A stretch of 64,000 bases of DNA. Source: JAAYPI01 sp963668615. GTDB taxonomy: Bacteria; Bacteroidota; Bacteroidia; Bacteroidales; Paludibacteraceae. The DNA lies in NCBI GenBank assembly GCA_963668615.2, contig CAXXCL010000002.1, positions 372,001 through 436,000 on the forward strand, in the 5' to 3' direction. The translations under genes were made by a program, and so were the position numbers. Shown in pieces: positions 36,189 through 45,532 of the stretch (its first letter is position 1; each line of letters begins with the position of its first letter). The notes under the pieces were generated by a model that was not told where the DNA came from, did not search any database, and worked only from the letters and a program-made list of their open reading frames with translations.

Positions 36189-37296
36189 ATGATAACCATA
36201 GAACAGCTAAAAGAGACTTTAGAACGTGTGCAAGCGTTAGGGAGGTACCTTTGACGTCGATGAAAAAATAATCCAAATCAGAGAAGAAGAAGTCCGCACT
36301 CAGGACCCAAACTTTTGGAATGACATAGAAGTTGCTCAAGCCCAAATGAAGAAAATCAAAGATTTGAAATATTGGGTGGAAGGTTTCAATGAAATCAACA
36401 AAGCAGCCGAAGAACTTCAATTAGCATTCGATTTTTATAAGGAAGAAATAATAACGGAAGAAGATGTAGACAATGCTTATTCATTAGTAATCAAACTATT
36501 GGAAGGATTGGAAATGAAAAACATGCTTTCATCCGAAGAAGACCATCTGGGAGCAGTTTTGAAAATTGTTTCGGGAGCTGGTGGCACAGAAAGTCAAGAT
36601 TGGGCTTCTATGCTACTTCGTATGTATCAACGTTGGTGCGAACGTCAAGGGTATAAGTGTGAAATAACCAATTTTCAAGAAGGGGATGAAGCTGGTATCA
36701 AAACGTGTACCCTACAAATAGAGGGTGATATGGCCTACGGATATTTGAAAAGTGAAAATGGTGTCCATCGTTTGGTTCGTGTCTCTCCTTTTAACGCACA
36801 GGGTAAACGTATGACTTCTTTCTCTTCTGTTTTTGTTACCCCCTTGGTGGATGATACAATAGAAATTGAAATAAATCCTGCCGACGTCACTTGGGAAACT
36901 TTTAGATCAGGTGGTGCTGGTGGTCAAAATGTAAACAAAGTTGAAACTGGTGTTCGTTTGCGTTATCTGTACAGAGAAACACCGAAAAGTGATCCTGTAG
37001 AAATCCTTATTGAAAACACCGAAAGTCGTTCTCAGTTTGGAAATAAAGATAACGCAATGAGATTGTTAAAATCTCAGTTATACGAAAAAGAATTAGAAAA
37101 ACGTCGTGCAGAATCAGCCAAAATTGAGGGGGCAAAAAAGAAAATTGAATGGGGTTCACAAATACGGAGCTATGTATTCGACGACCGTCGAGTAAAAGAC
37201 CATCGAACAAATTATCAAACTTCTGATGTCCAAAATGTTATGGATGGAGGGATAGATGAGTTTATTAAAGCATATCTAATGGAATTTTCAGATTAA
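36189..37296 (+). CDS. prfB: Peptide chain release factor 2, with programmed +1 frameshift
   Basis: The coding sequence starts at ATG 36189, reads 21 codons to an in-frame TGA at 36252-36254, and continues in the +1 frame from GAC 36253 to 37296, giving 368 residues. RF2 recognises UGA/UAA; its SPF codon-recognition tripeptide (VSPFNAQ) and GGQ motif (residues 244-246, in SGGAGGQNVNKVETG) are present. Low RF2 slows termination at the internal UGA and favours the shift, an autoregulatory loop. A TATCTTCG motif at 36161-36168 may be the -7 box. Annotation from 36346 alone would lose the first 50 or so residues. Confidence 0.95.
36239..36255 (+). promoter_or_regulatory. prfB +1 recoding site
   Basis: An internal Shine-Dalgarno-like AGGGAGG (36239-36245), three bases (TAC), then CTT TGA C: the same layout as the E. 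coli prfB site. The CTT-decoding tRNA slips +1 to TTT and decoding resumes at GAC. Confidence 0.93.
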
Positions 37297-37323
37297 AAAT
37301 CAAATAACAATATTAAATATATA

Positions 37324-39060
37324 ATGAGCACAAACCAATTGAACGAACAAGAGCTGTTTCGTCGTCAAAGTTTAGAGCAAATGCGTGCATTGGGAATAAA
37401 TCCTTACCCCGCAGAAGAATATTTAGTGAATGCTTATTCTACAGAAATTAGAGAAAATTTCAAGGAAGAAGAACGCAGAGAAGTTTCTGTTGCCGGCAGA
37501 ATTATGAGTCGGCGTATTATGGGAAAAGCTTCTTTTATTGAACTGCAAGACTCAAAAGGAAGAATACAGGTATACGTTTCTAGAGACGAAATTTGTCCCA
37601 ATGAAGAGGATAAAGAACTCTACAATACTGTCTTCAAGAAACTATTAGATATCGGTGATTTTATTGGTATAAAAGGTTATGTTTTCCGCACACAAATGGG
37701 AGAAATTTCTGTACACGCCTCGGATCTTACCGTTTTAGCCAAATCTCTTCGCCCCTTGCCTATCGTAAAAGTCAAAGATGGAGTAACATATGATGCGTTT
37801 ACTGATCCTGAAAATAGATACCGTCAACGTTATGTGGACTTATTGGTTAATGATAACATAAAAGATATATTTTTAAAACGTACCAAAGTATTTAATTCGA
37901 TGCGCGAATTTATAAACCAACACGGCTATACGGAGGTAGATACACCTGTTCTTCAACCTATTCCGGGAGGAGCTACAGCCCGTCCGTTTATTACACATCA
38001 TAATGCTTTAGACATCCCTCTTTATTTACGTATAGCAGATGAATTGTATTTAAAAAGGCTTATTGTAGGTGGTTTTGAAGGTGTTTATGAATTTTCTCGT
38101 AACTTCAGAAATGAAGGAATGGATAGAACTCATAACCCCGAATTTACTGTAATGGAATTGTATGTTTCATACAAAGATTACAATTGGATGATGGATTTTA
38201 CAGAACGTATGTTAGAAAAAATATGCTTAGATGTAAATGGCACAACTGAAGTTCCAATGGGAGATAAAATCATTAGTTTTAAAGCCCCTTATAAGAGAAT
38301 TTCAATGATTGATTCAATTAAAGAACATACTGGAGTTGATATTACAGGAAAAGATGAGAACGAACTTCGTGAAATTTGTCAACAGATTGGTATTCAAATA
38401 GATGAAACAATGGGGAAAGGAAAACTCATTGACGAAATTTTCGGAGAAAAATGTGAAGGAAATTATGTACAACCTACTTTCATTACAGATTATCCAGTCG
38501 AAATGTCTCCTCTAACAAAGAAACACCGTTCTAAAAAAGGTTTAACAGAACGTTTCGAATTAATGGTAAATGGAAAAGAATTGGCTAATGCTTATTCCGA
38601 ATTAAATGACCCTATTGACCAAAGAGAACGTTTTGAAGAACAGTTACGGTTGAGTGAAAAAGGTGATGATGAAGCCATGTTTATTGATCAGGATTTCTTG
38701 CGTGCAATGGAATACGGAATGCCTCCTATGTCAGGTATTGGTATTGGAATGGACCGCTTGGTGATGACGATGACCAACCAAAATACAATACAAGAGGTAT
38801 TATTGTTTCCACAAATGCGTCCGGAGAAAATTCAAAAGAAAGATTCTCCGGAAAAATTTATAGAATTGGGAATTTCTGAAGAATGGGTAAATGTTATTTT
38901 CAAATCAGGAATTACGACTTTGAAAGAGCTTGCTAAAAATTCTGACACAAAGTTACATCCAATTCTTTGTGGCTTGAACAAAAAAAACAAACTAGGTTTA
39001 CAAAATCCAACCGTTGAAGAAATAGCTATCTGGATACAAAAAGCCGGAACAAATAGTTAA
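37324..39060 (+). CDS. lysS: Lysyl-tRNA synthetase (class II)
   Basis: This 578-residue enzyme has an N-terminal OB-fold anticodon-binding domain (about 50-150), class II motif 2 in FRNEGMDRTHNPEFT and motif 3 in GIGIGMDRLVM. After the catalytic core it carries an extra C-terminal part of about 70 residues (EEWVNVIFKSGITTLKEL onward), as in other Bacteroidetes LysS. It charges tRNA-Lys in the cytoplasm. gpsA and pgi follow, the standard order of this group. Confidence 0.96.
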   Translation: MSTNQLNEQELFRRQSLEQMRALGINPYPAEEYLVNAYSTEIRENFKEEERREVSVAGRIMSRRIMGKASFIELQDSKGRIQVYVSRDEICPNEEDKELYNTVFKKLLDIGDFIGIKGYVFRTQMGEISVHASDLTVLAKSLRPLPIVKVKDGVTYDAFTDPENRYRQRYVDLLVNDNIKDIFLKRTKVFNSMREFINQHGYTEVDTPVLQPIPGGATARPFITHHNALDIPLYLRIADELYLKRLIVGGFEGVYEFSRNFRNEGMDRTHNPEFTVMELYVSYKDYNWMMDFTERMLEKICLDVNGTTEVPMGDKIISFKAPYKRISMIDSIKEHTGVDITGKDENELREICQQIGIQIDETMGKGKLIDEIFGEKCEGNYVQPTFITDYPVEMSPLTKKHRSKKGLTERFELMVNGKELANAYSELNDPIDQRERFEEQLRLSEKGDDEAMFIDQDFLRAMEYGMPPMSGIGIGMDRLVMTMTNQNTIQEVLLFPQMRPEKIQKKDSPEKFIELGISEEWVNVIFKSGITTLKELAKNSDTKLHPILCGLNKKNKLGLQNPTVEEIAIWIQKAGTNS

Positions 39061-39098
39061 TTACTAAAAATCTAGGTATTAATCTTATTTATTAGAAG

Positions 39099-40094
39099 AT
39101 GATTAAAGAAAAGGTTTGTATAATGGGAGGAGGCAGTTGGGCAACTGCTTTGGCAAAAATAGCTATGGCCAATGGAGATAGAATCAATTGGTATATGCGA
39201 CGTCCTGACCAAATAGAACAATTTAAACTCCTTGGGCATAATCCCTCTTACCTCAATGGGATTCGGTTCAACTTAAAAAAAATCAAATTTTACTCAAACA
39301 TAAATTTAGCTGCGAAGAACTCTGATATTTTAATTTTTGCAACCCCTTCTCCTTTTTTAAAACAGCATTTACATAAATTGACGGGGTCTTTGGAAAATAA
39401 AATCATAGTTTCTGCAATCAAAGGAATTGTGCCCGATGAAAACATGATTGTTAGCGAATATTTTCAAAAGTTTTATCAAGTAAAAGAAGAAAATATTGCT
39501 GTCATAGCGGGACCTTGTCATGCAGAAGAAGTTGCATTGGAAAAACTTTCTTACCTTACGATAGCTTGTAGTAATCCGGAACTTGCTGAAAAACTTGGAA
39601 AAAGATTGTCGAATTGTTATCTGAGAACAGCCATTACCACAGATGTTTACGGAATAGAGTATTCTTCGGTTTTGAAAAATGTATATGCCATAGCTGCCGG
39701 TATTTGCCATGGACTTAAATATGGGGATAACTTTCAGGCGGTTCTTGTTTCAAATAGCATACGTGAAATAAATAGATTTGTAAGCAAAATCAGTTCTCAA
39801 GAAGGACGAGATACTCAAGATTCTGCTTACTTAGGAGATTTATTAGTTACTTCATATTCCAAATTTAGCCGTAATAGAACTTTTGGAACCATGATTGGCA
39901 AAGGCTATTCTGTAAAAACTTCGCAAGTGGAAATGGAGATGATAGCAGAAGGTTATTATGGGACAAAATGTATTAAAGAAATAAATGAAAAATACAATGT
40001 AAATATGCCCATATTGGATGCTGTTTATAACATTTTGTATGAACGTATTGCTCCTTCAATAGAAATTAAATTATTAACAGAAAAAATAAGTTAA
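39099..40094 (+). CDS. gpsA: Glycerol-3-phosphate dehydrogenase [NAD(P)+]
   Basis: This 331-residue enzyme has the Rossmann motif MGGGSWATALAK at residues 9-20, the substrate-binding block IAVIAGPCHAEEVA, and GIEYSSVLKNVYAIAAG with the catalytic lysine. It makes sn-glycerol-3-phosphate from dihydroxyacetone phosphate for phospholipid synthesis. It is 2 bp before pgi and probably co-transcribed. Confidence 0.95.
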   Translation: MIKEKVCIMGGGSWATALAKIAMANGDRINWYMRRPDQIEQFKLLGHNPSYLNGIRFNLKKIKFYSNINLAAKNSDILIFATPSPFLKQHLHKLTGSLENKIIVSAIKGIVPDENMIVSEYFQKFYQVKEENIAVIAGPCHAEEVALEKLSYLTIACSNPELAEKLGKRLSNCYLRTAITTDVYGIEYSSVLKNVYAIAAGICHGLKYGDNFQAVLVSNSIREINRFVSKISSQEGRDTQDSAYLGDLLVTSYSKFSRNRTFGTMIGKGYSVKTSQVEMEMIAEGYYGTKCIKEINEKYNVNMPILDAVYNILYERIAPSIEIKLLTEKIS

Positions 40095-40096
40095 AA

Positions 40097-41440
40097 ATGG
40101 AAAACATTAAATTAATAATAGACAATAGTCTTAAGTTTATTTCAGAGCAAAATATCAGTGCTTATGAAACAAAGGTAAAAGAATATAATACCATGTTACA
40201 TAATGGTACAGGAAAAGGAAATGACTTCTTAGGTTGGTTAACACTTCCCTCCTCTATAACTCCTGAATTTATTGCTGATATAGAAAAAACAGCTGCTCAA
40301 TTGAGAGCTACTTGCGAAGTAATAATTGTTGCAGGAATCGGAGGTAGCTATTTGGGAGCAAAAGCCGTTATTGATGCTTTGTCAAACAGTTTTACTTGGT
40401 TGCAAAAAAAACAAGGTTCTCCGGTTATTATCTACGCAGGAAACAATATCGGAGAAGATTATTTGTCAGAATTAACAGAATACCTTTCTGATAAAGATTT
40501 CGGAATAATTAATATCTCAAAATCAGGAACTACAACAGAAACGGCTCTTGCTTTTCGTTTATTGAAAACACAATTGGAAAAACAAGTAGGCAAAGAAAAA
40601 GCACGCAAGCAAATAGTTGCTATTACAGACCAAACCAAAGGAGCTTTGCGTAAATTAGCAACGCAAGAAGGTTATAAAACATATGTTATTCCTGATAATG
40701 TAGGTGGACGTTTTTCTGTGTTGACTCCTGTTGGTTTGCTTCCTATTGCAGTTGCAGGTTTTGACGTTGCTTCTTTAGTTGAAGGAGCAAAATCAATGGA
40801 AATTTTATGTGGATTAAATACTCCTTTTGCCAAAAACCCTGCTGCTATATATGCTGCAACTCGTAATGAACTTTACAAAAATGGTAAGAAAATAGAAATC
40901 TTGGTAAACTTTCAACCAAAACTCCACTTCTTTGCAGAATGGTGGAAACAACTTTACGGAGAAAGTGAAGGAAAAAATACTAAAGGAATTTTTCCTGCGG
41001 CTGTAGACTTCTCAACAGACTTACACTCTATGGGTCAGTGGATTCAAGAAGGTGAAAGAACAATATTTGAAACGGTAATTTCTGTCAAGACTCCAAACAA
41101 AAAGCTTGAAGTGCCTATGGATAAAGAAAATCTCGATGGATTAAACTTTTTGGCTGGTAAACGTGTGGATGCAGTAAATAAAATGGCAGAATTGGGAACC
41201 ATGTTGGCTCATGTTGATGGTGGTGTTCCAAATTTAAAAATCGAAGTACCTGTTCTTAATGAATACTATATTGGACAATTAATTTATTTCTTTGAAAAAG
41301 CCTGTGGTATTAGCGGCTATATACTTGGTGTAAATCCATTTGACCAACCTGGTGTTGAAGCATATAAGAAAAATATGTTTGCTTTACTTGAAAAGCCTGG
41401 GTATGAAACTGAAACAAAAGCAATTAAAGCCAGATTATAA
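40097..41440 (+). CDS. pgi: Glucose-6-phosphate isomerase
   Basis: This 447-residue enzyme contains two SIS domains: GIGGSYLGAKAVIDAL near residue 80 and INISKSGTTTETALAFRLL near 140. A C-terminal block QLIYFFEKACGISGYILGVNPFDQPGVEAYK carries the family's active-site residues. It is the short (about 450-residue) bacterial form that interconverts glucose-6-phosphate and fructose-6-phosphate. A terminator follows. Confidence 0.96.
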   Translation: MENIKLIIDNSLKFISEQNISAYETKVKEYNTMLHNGTGKGNDFLGWLTLPSSITPEFIADIEKTAAQLRATCEVIIVAGIGGSYLGAKAVIDALSNSFTWLQKKQGSPVIIYAGNNIGEDYLSELTEYLSDKDFGIINISKSGTTTETALAFRLLKTQLEKQVGKEKARKQIVAITDQTKGALRKLATQEGYKTYVIPDNVGGRFSVLTPVGLLPIAVAGFDVASLVEGAKSMEILCGLNTPFAKNPAAIYAATRNELYKNGKKIEILVNFQPKLHFFAEWWKQLYGESEGKNTKGIFPAAVDFSTDLHSMGQWIQEGERTIFETVISVKTPNKKLEVPMDKENLDGLNFLAGKRVDAVNKMAELGTMLAHVDGGVPNLKIEVPVLNEYYIGQLIYFFEKACGISGYILGVNPFDQPGVEAYKKNMFALLEKPGYETETKAIKARL

Positions 41441-41464
41441 GATCTATTATACTATAAAATGATA

Positions 41465-41503
41465 AAAAAGGGGAAGGCTTATTTATTTACCCTTCCCTTT
41501 TTT
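41465..41503 (+). terminator. Terminator after pgi
   Basis: An A-rich arm with GGGGAAGG and a facing CCTTCCC followed by T6 form a G-C-rich stem with one bulged G around a 13-base loop. It ends the lysS-gpsA-pgi operon. Confidence 0.85.
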
Positions 41504-41526
41504 ATTGAAAAAAACAGATAAAAGAG

Positions 41527-41557
41527 TTTGAAAAATAAAATAAATAAATTACCTTTG
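41527..41557 (+). promoter_or_regulatory. Promoter of the tRNA-Val pair
   Basis: TTTG (41527-41530) and TACCTTTG (41550-41557) are 19 bp apart, a full match to the Bacteroidetes consensus. The first tRNA begins 23 bp after the -7 box. Confidence 0.8.
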
Positions 41558-41580
41558 CAACACTTTTGAGGAGACAAGAA

Positions 41581-41655
41581 GGGCGTTTAGCTCAGCTGGT
41601 TCAGAGCATCTGCCTTACAAGCAGAGGGTCGGCGGTTCGAACCCGTCAACGCCCA
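41581..41655 (+). tRNA. tRNA-Val(TAC), copy 1
   Basis: A 7-bp acceptor stem (GGGCGTT with AACGCCC), an anticodon loop CTTACAA with TAC at 41616-41618, and a T-loop TTCGAAC are all present. The 3' CCA is not fully encoded (A then CA). Confidence 0.97.
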
Positions 41656-41694
41656 CAGTTCTTAAGAATTCTTCTTTACCCTTAAAGTATTATT

Positions 41695-41769
41695 GGGCGT
41701 TTAGCTCAGCTGGTTCAGAGCATCTGCCTTACAAGCAGAGGGTCGGCGGTTCGAACCCGTCAACGCCCA
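41695..41769 (+). tRNA. tRNA-Val(TAC), copy 2
   Basis: It is identical in sequence to the copy 39 bp upstream, with the same anticodon TAC at 41730-41732. It ends 3 bp before the hairpin that terminates the transcript. Confidence 0.97.
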
Positions 41770-41772
41770 CAT

Positions 41773-41799
41773 AAAGATTGTCAAACGACAATCTTTTTT
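41773..41799 (+). terminator. Terminator of the tRNA-Val operon
   Basis: A 10-bp stem (41773-41782 with 41787-41796) with an AAAC loop runs directly into T7. Confidence 0.9.
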
Positions 41800-41835
41800 T
41801 GTTTAAAGAATACATCTGGTTTACTATCCCATACG

Positions 41836-41870
41836 AAAAAAGCTCTTTTATTTTTTTATAAAAGAGCTTT
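41836..41870 (-). terminator. Terminator of dapA (minus strand)
   Basis: A 13-bp stem (41839-41851 with 41858-41870) with a T-rich loop. On the minus strand it is followed by a T5 run (A at 41836-41840) and lies 23 bp past the dapA stop. Confidence 0.8.
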
Positions 41871-41893
41871 AATTATTGCGATATTTTTGATCT

Positions 41894-42790
41894 TCAGCAC
41901 TTTATATTCATATTAATCAGTACGTTGCGAATTTTTTCGTACGTTGTAATATGTGTTGAAACCAAAGGTAAACGTAATTTATTTTCAATAAAGCCCATAG
42001 CAGATAACATGCTTTTTACTCCTGCAGGGTTGCCATCAACAAACAATAACTCTATTAATTCAGTAAAGCCATGGTGTATTTTTAGGGCTCCCTTATAGTC
42101 TCCTGCTAATGCCAACCGTACCATTCTACTAAACTCTTTTGGAAAAGCATTACCAATAACGGAAATAACGCCGACAGCACCCAATGTTAACAATGGAAAT
42201 GTAATACCATCATCGCCCGAAATAACCATAAAATTTTTAGGTTTACTTTTGATAATCTCATCTACTTGATTTATGTTTCCCGATGCTTCTTTTATACCTA
42301 TAATCGTATTAGGAAAATCATTTGCCAAACGAAGCGTTGTCTTGGCCGTCATATTGACACCAGTTCTTCCTGGAACATTGTACAAAATTATAGGCAATTT
42401 AGAAACTTTCGCAATAGCTGCATAATGTTCGTAAATTCCATCCTGAGAAGGTTTGCTATAGTAGGGTGTAACAGAAAGAATAGCATCAATTCCTTTAAAA
42501 TTTGATATTTTTATCTTCTCGACTAATGCCATTGTGTCATTTCCTCCAAGACCTAACACAATAGGCATCTTACCCCCTACTCGATCTATGACAAATTGAG
42601 TAATTTCATCTTTCTCGACTTCTGTAAGCGTCGGGGTTTCTGCTGTTGTACCTAATACGACTAAATAATCAGCTTCATTTTTTAGTTGATAATCAACAAG
42701 CTTTCCAAGAGCTTGGAAATCGACACTGCTATCGCCCTTAAACGGTGTTATTAAGGCAACACCCATCCCTATAAATTTGTTACGTACCAT
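41894..42790 (-). CDS. dapA: 4-hydroxy-tetrahydrodipicolinate synthase
   Basis: This 298-residue TIM-barrel aldolase condenses pyruvate with aspartate semialdehyde in lysine/diaminopimelate synthesis. The Schiff-base lysine is Lys167 in IGIKEASG; Tyr137 (ILYNVPGRTG) and the GTT pair near residue 48 complete the active site. The length is typical. A minus-strand TATTTTTG motif at 42820-42827 lies 29 bp upstream, suggesting its own promoter. Further upstream on the same strand are the DUF6913-like gene and ligA, the usual Bacteroidales arrangement. Confidence 0.95.
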   Translation of the reverse strand: MVRNKFIGMGVALITPFKGDSSVDFQALGKLVDYQLKNEADYLVVLGTTAETPTLTEVEKDEITQFVIDRVGGKMPIVLGLGGNDTMALVEKIKISNFKGIDAILSVTPYYSKPSQDGIYEHYAAIAKVSKLPIILYNVPGRTGVNMTAKTTLRLANDFPNTIIGIKEASGNINQVDEIIKSKPKNFMVISGDDGITFPLLTLGAVGVISVIGNAFPKEFSRMVRLALAGDYKGALKIHHGFTELIELLFVDGNPAGVKSMLSAMGFIENKLRLPLVSTHITTYEKIRNVLINMNIKC

Positions 42791-42856
42791 TGAAAATATA
42801 TTATTTTCTTCTTAGGGTGCAAAAATAGTTATTTTCTTCGATTATTTTCTTCTTAT

Positions 42857-43399
42857 CTATGATTTTATCTGATTAAGATAAAAAAGTATAGTTTCCAATA
42901 ACTGTTCTTCTGAAGTTTCATTTTGATTAGTTTCTATCATCAAATCACAAACCGATATGGTTTCCTTTTTTCTAGAAACTTTACACTTTGCAACCGATTG
43001 TTGTGCTAAGAATTCCAAAGGTAAACAATCAACGAGTGACAAATCTATCAGTAAATCAGTCTCTAAAGATTTAATATCATCAACCAAAGTAACAGTTGGT
43101 TCAAGAAAAAATGAGCATTCTTTCTTTGTAAAAGCTAACATGTTTATTCTTTTTTGTTCACATACTACCCCTTTCTCAACATACAATACGGAAAAAACGT
43201 TCATTCCTTCTTTTTTTAAAAAATTAATGATTGCATAAATTCGATCATATTTTTCAAATGAATCTACATAAAACAATAAAAGAACGTTTCTCACGTCTTT
43301 TAGATTCATAAATTGCTTTTCTCGCTTTTCTTTTCCCTGCAATTGTTGCAATTTACGGATTGATATTCTTTTTATAAATTGATCTATAAATTTTATCAT
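42857..43399 (-). CDS. Conserved Bacteroidales protein, probably DUF6913
   Basis: This 180-residue protein has no catalytic motif I can name. A basic N-terminus (IDQFIKRISIRKLQQLQ) precedes an alpha/beta region (VRNVLLLFYVDSFEKYDRIYAI, then DLLIDLSLVDCLPLEFLA). The neighbourhood between ligA and dapA and the length fit the DUF6913 family of Bacteroidetes, a call made from memory of family context. It starts 3 bp after the ligA stop, so the two are probably co-transcribed. Function is unknown. Confidence 0.7.
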   Translation of the reverse strand: MIKFIDQFIKRISIRKLQQLQGKEKREKQFMNLKDVRNVLLLFYVDSFEKYDRIYAIINFLKKEGMNVFSVLYVEKGVVCEQKRINMLAFTKKECSFFLEPTVTLVDDIKSLETDLLIDLSLVDCLPLEFLAQQSVAKCKVSRKKETISVCDLMIETNQNETSEEQLLETILFYLNQIKS

Positions 43400-43402
43400 A
43401 AT

Positions 43403-45406
43403 TTATGCTTCTATCATCGTTAAAAATTCTTCTTCACTAATTATCTTAATATTCATTTTTTGAGCCTTTTCTAATTTACTTGGACCCATATTTTCTCCGG
43501 CTAATATATAATCAACAGCAGAAGATACCGATCCTATATTTTTTCCACCATTTTCATCAATCATTTTTTTTAATTCATCCCTAGAGTGTCTTGCAAAGGT
43601 TCCACTAATAACGAATTTCAATCCTGCCAATCTATTGCTTTTCAAAGATAATCTCTGCTCCGATATCTGAAACTGCAAACCTACTGCTTTTAAACGAGAA
43701 ACCAATTCAAGATTTTTCTCATTTCGAAAATAATTATAAACACTTTCAGCGATTCTCTCTCCTATTTCATCAATACTTGTCAATTCTTCTATCGTAGAAT
43801 TTTGGATGTTGTCAATATTGTGTAAAGTATTTGCTAATTTCTTTGCAACAGTTTCTCCTACATAACGTATACCAAGGGCAAATAATACTCGTTCAAAAGG
43901 AACTTCTTTACTTTTTGATAAGCCTTCTAAAATATTTTTTCCTGACTTTTCTCCTAGTCTTTCTAAATAGGCTAAATCAGTTAGTTTTAACTTATAAAAA
44001 TCAGAAATGTTTCTCACGAGACCATTTTGGTATAGCAGATCAATGGTTTCTTTTCCCAAACCATCAACATTCATGGCTTTTCGGCTCGCAAAATGCTCTA
44101 ATTTTCCTTTTATTTGCGGTGGACAACTATCTTCATTCGGACAATAATAAGCTGCTTCTCCTTCCATTCTAACTAATTTAGCACCGCATTCAGGACAATT
44201 GGTAATAAAAGTAATTTTACTTCCTATCAGCACTCTATTTTCTACATCTACAGCTGTAATTTTGGGAATGATTTCTCCTCCTTTTTCTACAAAAACCATA
44301 TCGCCCACATATAAATCCAAAGCTTCTATTATATCAGCATTGTGCAACGTAGCTCGTTTTACAATGGTTCCAGACAATTGTACAGGGTCAAGATTGGCGA
44401 CAGGGGTAACAGCTCCGGTTCTTCCCACTTGGTATGAAACTGAATTTAAGCGTGTAATAGCTTTTTCAGCCTGAAATTTGTAAGCGATTGCCCAACGTGG
44501 AGATTTGGCAGTATAACCTAAGTTTCGTTGCTGTGACAATGAATTAACCTTTAAAACGATACCGTCGGTTGCCACCGGCAAGTTTTTCCTTTCAATATCC
44601 CAATAATGAATAAAATCTATTATTTGTTCTAAAGTATTGCATTTACGAATAGCCTCAGAAATTTTAAATCCAAATTCAGAGGCCTTTAACAAATTGCCAT
44701 AATGAGTTGTTTCGGGTAAATTTTCTCCCAGCATGTAGTACAAATACGCATCTAATTTGCGCTTAGCAACAATCGATGAGTTTTGTAGTTTCAATGTTCC
44801 GGAAGCAGCATTTCTCGGATTGGCAAACAGTTGTTCTTCTTGTTCTAAGCGTTCTTTATTTAATTCATCAAATACATTCCACGGCATCAAAATTTCCCCC
44901 CTCATTTCAAATAACGTAGGGTAAGCATTTCCTCTTAAAACAAGTGGAATGCTCTGTATTGTTTTGACATTGTTGGTTACATCATCACCTTTTTCGCCAT
45001 CTCCACGCGTAATTGCTTGTTGGAGTTTTCCATCTTCATAAATCAAAGATATTGATGTACCATCGTACTTTAATTCGCATACAATCTCAAAATCCTCATT
45101 CAAAGATTTCTTTACTCGTTCATAAAAATCATTTACCTCTCCCTCTGAATAGGTATTGGAAAGCGAAAGCATCGGATATTTATGTTTGACTTGTATAAAT
45201 TCCTTGCTAATATCACTTCCTACTCGTTGGGTAGGTGAAGCCGAGTCGAGATATTCGGGATAAATCAATTCTAGTTCTTGCAATTCTTTTAATTTCGAGT
45301 CAAACTCATAATCGGAAATAGAAGGCTTGGACAAAACGTAATAATCGTAGTTGAATTGATTAAGCTCGTCTCTAAGTTGTTGAATTTTTTTCTGAATGTC
45401 AATCAT
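43403..45406 (-). CDS. ligA: NAD+-dependent DNA ligase
   Basis: This 667-residue ligase has the adenylated lysine in CELKYDGTSIS (Lys113), an OB-fold region, a four-cysteine zinc finger (CPECGAK and YYCPNEDSC), helix-hairpin-helix repeats (about 450-570) and a C-terminal BRCT domain (GLKFVISGTFARHSRDELK, about 590-667). It seals nicks in replication and repair. The length is standard. A minus-strand TAAATTTG motif at 45427-45434 is a possible -7 box 20 bp upstream. Confidence 0.97.
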   Translation of the reverse strand: MIDIQKKIQQLRDELNQFNYDYYVLSKPSISDYEFDSKLKELQELELIYPEYLDSASPTQRVGSDISKEFIQVKHKYPMLSLSNTYSEGEVNDFYERVKKSLNEDFEIVCELKYDGTSISLIYEDGKLQQAITRGDGEKGDDVTNNVKTIQSIPLVLRGNAYPTLFEMRGEILMPWNVFDELNKERLEQEEQLFANPRNAASGTLKLQNSSIVAKRKLDAYLYYMLGENLPETTHYGNLLKASEFGFKISEAIRKCNTLEQIIDFIHYWDIERKNLPVATDGIVLKVNSLSQQRNLGYTAKSPRWAIAYKFQAEKAITRLNSVSYQVGRTGAVTPVANLDPVQLSGTIVKRATLHNADIIEALDLYVGDMVFVEKGGEIIPKITAVDVENRVLIGSKITFITNCPECGAKLVRMEGEAAYYCPNEDSCPPQIKGKLEHFASRKAMNVDGLGKETIDLLYQNGLVRNISDFYKLKLTDLAYLERLGEKSGKNILEGLSKSKEVPFERVLFALGIRYVGETVAKKLANTLHNIDNIQNSTIEELTSIDEIGERIAESVYNYFRNEKNLELVSRLKAVGLQFQISEQRLSLKSNRLAGLKFVISGTFARHSRDELKKMIDENGGKNIGSVSSAVDYILAGENMGPSKLEKAQKMNIKIISEEEFLTMIEA

Positions 45407-45532
45407 GATATAAAAGAATGAATAAACAAATTTAGTAAAAACATAGGTTATATCTCGTGAAAATCAAAAATATACTTTTCAACAATTCAGGTTAGCAGAA
45501 AAATTTAAGTACTTTTGCAAAAATAACCCACT

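Larger units (their letters stand above)
41581..41771 (+). repeat. Tandem duplication of a 77-bp tRNA unit
   Basis: The 75-base tRNA plus the following CA is repeated exactly (41581-41657 and 41695-41771), while the spacers are unrelated. Recent duplication or gene conversion would explain the identity. Confidence 0.9.
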
